Positions 6,761-9,138 of a stretch of 9,138 bases of DNA are shown here, piece after piece. The stretch lies in NCBI GenBank assembly GCA_964577175.1, contig CAZNYC010000151.1, positions 1 to 9,138 on the forward strand, written 5' to 3'. Below the pieces are notes generated by a model. That model was not told the origin of the DNA. It saw only the letters and a program-made list of their open reading frames with translations, and did not search any database. Each line of letters starts with the position of its first letter. Position 1 is the stretch's first letter. Source of the stretch: BS750m-G62 sp964577175. GTDB lineage: Bacteria > Planctomycetota > Phycisphaerae > FEN-1346. The position numbers and the translations under genes were made by a program.

Positions 6761-6788
6761 AATATACCATACAATCGCCGACTGTCAA
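6761..6788 (-). promoter_or_regulatory. Strong sigma70-type promoter with extended -10
   Basis: On the minus strand, TTGACA (6788-6783) is a perfect -35, followed by a 16-nt spacer and TATATT (6766-6761) preceded by TGG, an extended -10. Predicted transcription starts near 6754, giving a leader of about 35 nt before the GTG at 6719, with AAGGAGG inside it. The promoter reads into the small ORF and the peptidase-like gene. Confidence 0.75.
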
Positions 6789-6848
6789 GACGGGTGTCGG
6801 CGAAAATCCTTCGAGGGTTTCTTCGGTAGGACCGGCGTTCAGAACAAC

Positions 6849-6865
6849 GCGCTTGGTATAAGCGC
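6849..6865. promoter_or_regulatory. Inverted repeat GCGCTT-N5-AAGCGC upstream of the promoter
   Basis: Perfect 6-bp arms around GGTAT, about 60 bp upstream of the -35 box of the minus-strand operon. It could be a regulator site or mark the island edge. A palindrome this short can occur by chance. Confidence 0.25.
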
Positions 6866-6893
6866 ATGCCCGCGCCCCCGGTGACACTCCCAT

Positions 6894-7393
6894 ATGTCAG
6901 GGTATCGGCGGTTGAGGAAGCGTGTCAACAGGAAAATTGAGGGCCCGCACGGCCGCAGACCCCCTTCGTACGCCTTGCGCTGTAAATGACGCGGACAAAA
7001 GGCCTTACGTACGCAGCAAGCCGGCGCATCCCTTGATTCCCGCAGCGTTGTGCGGCCACTCATCAGGCGCCTGACCTGCGAACGCGTCTGCCGTGCCAAG
7101 GCCACGTTCACCGCCGTTGAAGGGGGGAACAGGCGTCTGGCTTCGCCCGTGCGGGCTGCGCCGTGACGGGTCCGGCCCCGCTCCGCCCGGCCTCGCCCCC
7201 CTCCGGCCGCTGGCCCACCCCGCAAGAATGCCTTTGCCGGTCCGTCCCGCCGTGGTAGCATTCGCAGGAGGTCTGCCCACCCCGGGCCGGTCGCGACGCC
7301 GCGCCGTCGCCGCAGACACGCGCGGCGGCACCCCCGGATGCCCATGAGCGAGACCCCGGTCAGGACGACAAGGAAACCATGAGGAGTATCGGA
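6894..7393. other. Non-coding interval before the second DUF1080 gene
   Basis: About 500 nt without a gene I can support. Readings here are arginine/proline-rich shadows. A 31-codon basic ORF (ATG 6894, MSGYRRLRKRVNRK...) has no ribosome binding site. The stretch 7125-7170 (ACAGGCGTCTGGCTTCGCCC and on) looks like dispersed intergenic repeat material, unverified. A weak promoter candidate on the plus strand is TTGCCG (7234-7239), 16 nt, TAGCAT (7256-7261), about 130 nt before the next start codon. Confidence 0.5.
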
Positions 7394-8638
7394 ATGAGGA
7401 AAGAATCGATCCGCATCGTTCTCGCCGCGATAACCGCAGCGATGGTGTTCACCGGCGCCTGCGCGGGAGGCCAGCGCGTTGCCCTGTTCGACGGGAAGAC
7501 GCTCAGCGGCTGGACCGTGCTCAAGTGCGAGGCCGACGTCCGGGACGGTCATCTGTTCATCAAGGGCGGCAACGGGCTGGTCCAGACCGAGAGGAAATAC
7601 GGCGACTTCATCCTCGAATTCGAGTGCAAGGCCCTCAGCGCCGACAGGTGGGACAGCGGCGTCTACTTCCGTTACGACAAGGTGCCGGCGAACCGGCCGT
7701 GGCCGGACCGATACCAGGTCAACCTGCTCAAGGGCAGGGAAGGGAACGTCGGCGCGATCAAGGGCGCCGCCAGCAAGGGACTTTACAAGCCCGGCGAGTG
7801 GAACGCCTTCAAACTCACCGTGGAGGGCACGAATCTGGCGCTGGAGATGAACGGCAAGCCGGCGTGGAAAGCAACGGGCCTGGCCGGGCCGGAGAAAGGG
7901 TTCATTGCCGTGCAGGCCGAGGTGCCGAACGGCGGCCAGTTCCTCTTCCGCAACATCTACATTACGACAGGCGAAGCCTCGGCGGAGAAGGGCGCCGGCG
8001 GCGGTGAGGACGGACCGAGATCCTTGTTCAACGGCAGGGACCTGACCGGCTGGCACGTCGACGTGCCGCTTCTGGACAAGAAACCCGACGCCGGGCCGAC
8101 GTTCATCGTTCGCGGCGGCAACCTGGTGAGCCTGGGCAAGCCGAACGGCCACCTGATCACCGATGCGGCGTACGCCAACTACCGTCTCGACGTCGAATAC
8201 CGCTTCGCGGGCAAGCCCGGCAACTGCGGCGTGCTGGTCCACGCGTCCACGCCTCGGGCGCTGTACAAGATGTTCCCGAAGTCGATCGAGGTCCAAATGA
8301 ACCATCGCCACGCGGGCGACTTCTGGTGCATCGTCGAGGACATCACCGTGCCGGACATGGTCAAACGGCGCGGCCCGAAGGAGAAATGGGGAATCACCGA
8401 AGGGAAGGCCCGGCGGATCCTGAACCTCACGGACAACTCCGAGAAGCCCGTGGGCGAGTGGAATTCGATGGTCATCGAATGCGTCAACGACGCCGTCAAA
8501 GTGTGGGTCAACGGCGACCTGGTGAACCACGGCACCCAGTGCACGGCGACCAGGGGCCGGATCGCGCTGCAGGCGGAGGGCGCCGAGGTCGAGTTCCGCA
8601 AACTTCTGCTGACGCCGATCACGAAATTGACCGACTGA
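7394..8638 (+). CDS. Secreted protein with two DUF1080 domains
   Basis: 414 aa. Signal sequence at residues 1 to about 24 (MRKESIRIVLAAITAAMVF, then TGACAGG). The cut may be after Ala24, or before Cys23 as a lipoprotein, though Thr at -3 makes a poor lipobox. Domain 1 (about 29-195) shows RVALFDGKTLSGWTV, GDFILEFECK, SGVYFRYDK, a DRYQVNL strand and the closing FLFRNIYI. Domain 2 (about 208-410) shows RSLFNGRDLTGW, YRLDVEYRF, NCGVLVHAS, IEVQMNHRHAGDFW, GEWNSMVIEC and IALQAEGAEVEFRKL. The second is more divergent, and the linker is Gly/Glu/Ala-rich. Tandem DUF1080 architectures are known, with one copy possibly binding rather than hydrolysing. The start at 7394 has GAGGAG (7381-7386) at 7-nt spacing; ATG 7379, with AAGGAA close before it, is the alternative. 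It diverges from the minus-strand operon and converges with the GIY-YIG gene. Confidence 0.88.
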   Translation: MRKESIRIVLAAITAAMVFTGACAGGQRVALFDGKTLSGWTVLKCEADVRDGHLFIKGGNGLVQTERKYGDFILEFECKALSADRWDSGVYFRYDKVPANRPWPDRYQVNLLKGREGNVGAIKGAASKGLYKPGEWNAFKLTVEGTNLALEMNGKPAWKATGLAGPEKGFIAVQAEVPNGGQFLFRNIYITTGEASAEKGAGGGEDGPRSLFNGRDLTGWHVDVPLLDKKPDAGPTFIVRGGNLVSLGKPNGHLITDAAYANYRLDVEYRFAGKPGNCGVLVHASTPRALYKMFPKSIEVQMNHRHAGDFWCIVEDITVPDMVKRRGPKEKWGITEGKARRILNLTDNSEKPVGEWNSMVIECVNDAVKVWVNGDLVNHGTQCTATRGRIALQAEGAEVEFRKLLLTPITKLTD

Positions 8639-8694
8639 CCGGACGTGAGGACGCGCTCGCCGGCCTGCCCTACGGTGGGATGTCGCTTCCAGGC

Positions 8695-8937
8695 CTACCA
8701 GAAGTGCCGGCGGGCGAAGGCGTGGCCGGAACCCTTCTTCAGGTAACGCTCAAAGGCTTCCGCCCTGCCGTCATCTTCAAAACGAATGACCACGACGGCA
8801 TGCCACGGGCGGTACTTGCGGGTGTGGGGAGATTGGCCGGCATTGTGTGCGGCAAGACGAGCGCGGACATCCTGCGTTCGTCCGACGTATCGCTTGCCAG
8901 GGTGGCGGATGCTTTCCAGCAGATAGACGTACTGCAT
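8695..8937 (-). CDS. Small GIY-YIG endonuclease-like protein
   Basis: 80 aa, the usual length for single-domain GIY-YIG nucleases of the UvrC-N/YhbQ type (COG2827). Motifs in order: YVYLLES (3-9) as a variant GIY, RYVGRT (16-21) as YIG, RARLAAHNAG (25-34) with the catalytic Arg/His region, then A59-x3-E63-x3-K67 (AEAFERYLK) with the metal-binding Glu, and a GSGHAFARRHF tail. All key positions are filled. The start at 8937 is preceded by GAGGGGGGA and begins exactly at the domain; a longer reading from 9030 adds only low-complexity arginine-rich sequence. The palindrome cluster and tRNA-Ala lie directly upstream on the same strand. Proteins of this group are thought to cut DNA. Whether this one repairs DNA or mobilises the neighbouring palindromes is not known. 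Confidence 0.85.
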   Translation of the reverse strand: MQYVYLLESIRHPGKRYVGRTQDVRARLAAHNAGQSPHTRKYRPWHAVVVIRFEDDGRAEAFERYLKKGSGHAFARRHFW

Positions 8938-9000
8938 CGTCCCCCCTCGGCCCCGCTCCGCGGCCCTTCTCCGCCCTCGCGGCGCTCGGGCCAGGCAGGG

Positions 9001-9013
9001 CTGCGCTTCGCAG
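9001..9013. repeat. CTGCG-CTT-CGCAG mini-hairpin
   Basis: Perfect 5-bp arms with a 3-nt loop, 3 nt before the larger palindrome. The minus strand contains GCGAAGC, a sequence known to form an unusually stable DNA mini-hairpin. Confidence 0.4.
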
Positions 9014-9015
9014 GA

Positions 9016-9086
9016 CATCCTCCGTCGCATCGCTATGGAGGATCAATCCTCCATAGCCTGCCGCTCGCGGCAGGCGACGGAGGATG
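9016..9086. repeat. Nested palindromes able to form a three-way junction, touching the tRNA-Ala CCA end
   Basis: Outer arms of 13 nt: CATCCTCCGTCGC (9016-9028) and GCGACGGAGGATG (9074-9086), perfectly complementary. Inside are two perfect hairpins: CTATGGAGGAT with ATCCTCCATAG (9033-9043 and 9046-9056), and CCTGCCGC with GCGGCAGG (9057-9064 and 9067-9074). G9074 is shared by two stems. Together they fold as a stem with two side hairpins. The outer arm overlaps the CCA of the tRNA (9085-9087). The minus-strand transcript has no U-tract after it, so a classical terminator is unlikely, though the fold would lie in the tRNA trailer. Confidence 0.75.
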
Positions 9087-9138
9087 GTGGAGGCACGGGG
9101 ATTCGAACCCCGGACCTCTTGCATGCCATGCAAGCGCT
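9085..9138 (-). tRNA. tRNA-Ala (anticodon GGC), 3' part
   Basis: The minus strand carries the end of the D stem (AGC, then G26). Next are the anticodon stem CTTGC/GCAAG with loop ATGGCAT (anticodon GGC at 9127-9125), variable loop AGGTC, T arm CGGGG-TTCGAAT-CCCCG, acceptor strand TGCCTCC, discriminator A and an encoded CCA (9087-9085). Position 70 is T, as needed for the G3.U70 pair that marks alanine tRNAs. The anticodon arm and variable loop match my recollection of E. coli tRNA-Ala(GGC). The 5' acceptor and most of the D arm lie beyond the window. Confidence 0.96.

Larger units (their letters stand above)
4656..6890. other. Low-G+C island with a two-gene minus-strand operon
   Basis: Composition changes sharply after the DUF1080 stop and returns near 6890. 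Line 5341-5400 has 28 G+C of 60, against 47 of 60 in line 2101-2160. The island runs opposite to the flanking DUF1080 genes. I found no integrase, transposase, tRNA or clear terminal repeat at its edges, so the transfer mechanism is not visible and both borders are approximate. Between the DUF1080 stop and the end of the peptidase-like gene (4656-4787) I see only a short palindrome, CTTACGGTAAG (4690-4700), and no convincing terminator. Confidence 0.7.

Noticed and set aside
6720..6893. Longer start (ATG at 6893) for the 66-aa ORF.
   Set aside because: It would cover the -35/-10 promoter and ignore the perfect Shine-Dalgarno for GTG 6719.
6882..6899. TGACA-N8-TGTCA inverted repeat as an operator or island end.
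   Set aside because: Five-bp arms are expected by chance in a window this size, and there is no matching copy at the other edge.
6839..8530. Minus-strand frame of 563 codons opposite the tandem DUF1080 gene.
   Set aside because: Shadow of the DUF1080 gene. Its last part, near 6840-7000, has no domain or ribosome binding site.
8777..9133. Minus-strand frame reading through tRNA-Ala (EVRGSNPRAST...).
   Set aside because: This is the common artefact of translating a tRNA T arm and trailer.

Overview
The window is very G+C-rich bacterial DNA. One sampled line, 2101-2160, is 47/60 G+C. The gene set is a Tat-secreted aldo/keto reductase, two secreted DUF1080 (3-keto-disaccharide hydrolase-like) proteins and a zinc-ribbon membrane protein with a long Pro/Ala linker. 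This combination fits Planctomycetota or a related lineage best. That placement is an inference from gene content and composition; no rRNA or marker gene is present. A run of exactly 100 N at 3238-3337 marks a scaffold join, so this is probably a draft or metagenome assembly.

Layout. 3-845 (+): 3' part of a FecE/BtuD-type ABC ATPase, followed by a hairpin. 1001-2050 (+): zinc-ribbon/two-TM protein of unknown role. 2090-3082 (+): Tat-signal aldo/keto reductase. 3083-3602: a repeat-rich intergenic region with two different palindromes, then a composite tandem repeat built from a 31-nt hairpin, hexamers and heptamers, broken by the N gap. 3603-4655 (+): DUF1080 protein with an extra N-terminal domain. 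4656 to about 6890: a stretch of much lower G+C (28/60 in line 5341-5400) holding a two-gene minus-strand operon. The operon has a strong promoter (6761-6788), a 66-aa ORF (6719-6519) and a 558-aa papain/C39-like cysteine-peptidase candidate (6464-4788). About 6890-7393: non-coding, G+C-rich. 7394-8638 (+): secreted protein with two DUF1080 domains. 8695-8937 (-): 80-aa GIY-YIG nuclease. 9001-9087: dense palindromes. 9085-9138 (-): 3' part of tRNA-Ala(GGC).

The exported AKR and DUF1080 proteins could work together on oxidised sugars outside the cytoplasm, but this rests on co-location and family knowledge only. The low-G+C operon lies between the two DUF1080 genes in the opposite orientation and looks like an acquired cassette. 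It is the best candidate here for an undescribed system: a strongly expressed small protein followed by a cytoplasmic cysteine-peptidase-like protein of no family I can name. The second unusual unit is at the right edge, where tRNA-Ala, a potential three-way-junction palindrome touching its CCA end, and a small GIY-YIG nuclease gene lie together like a small tRNA-targeting mobile unit.
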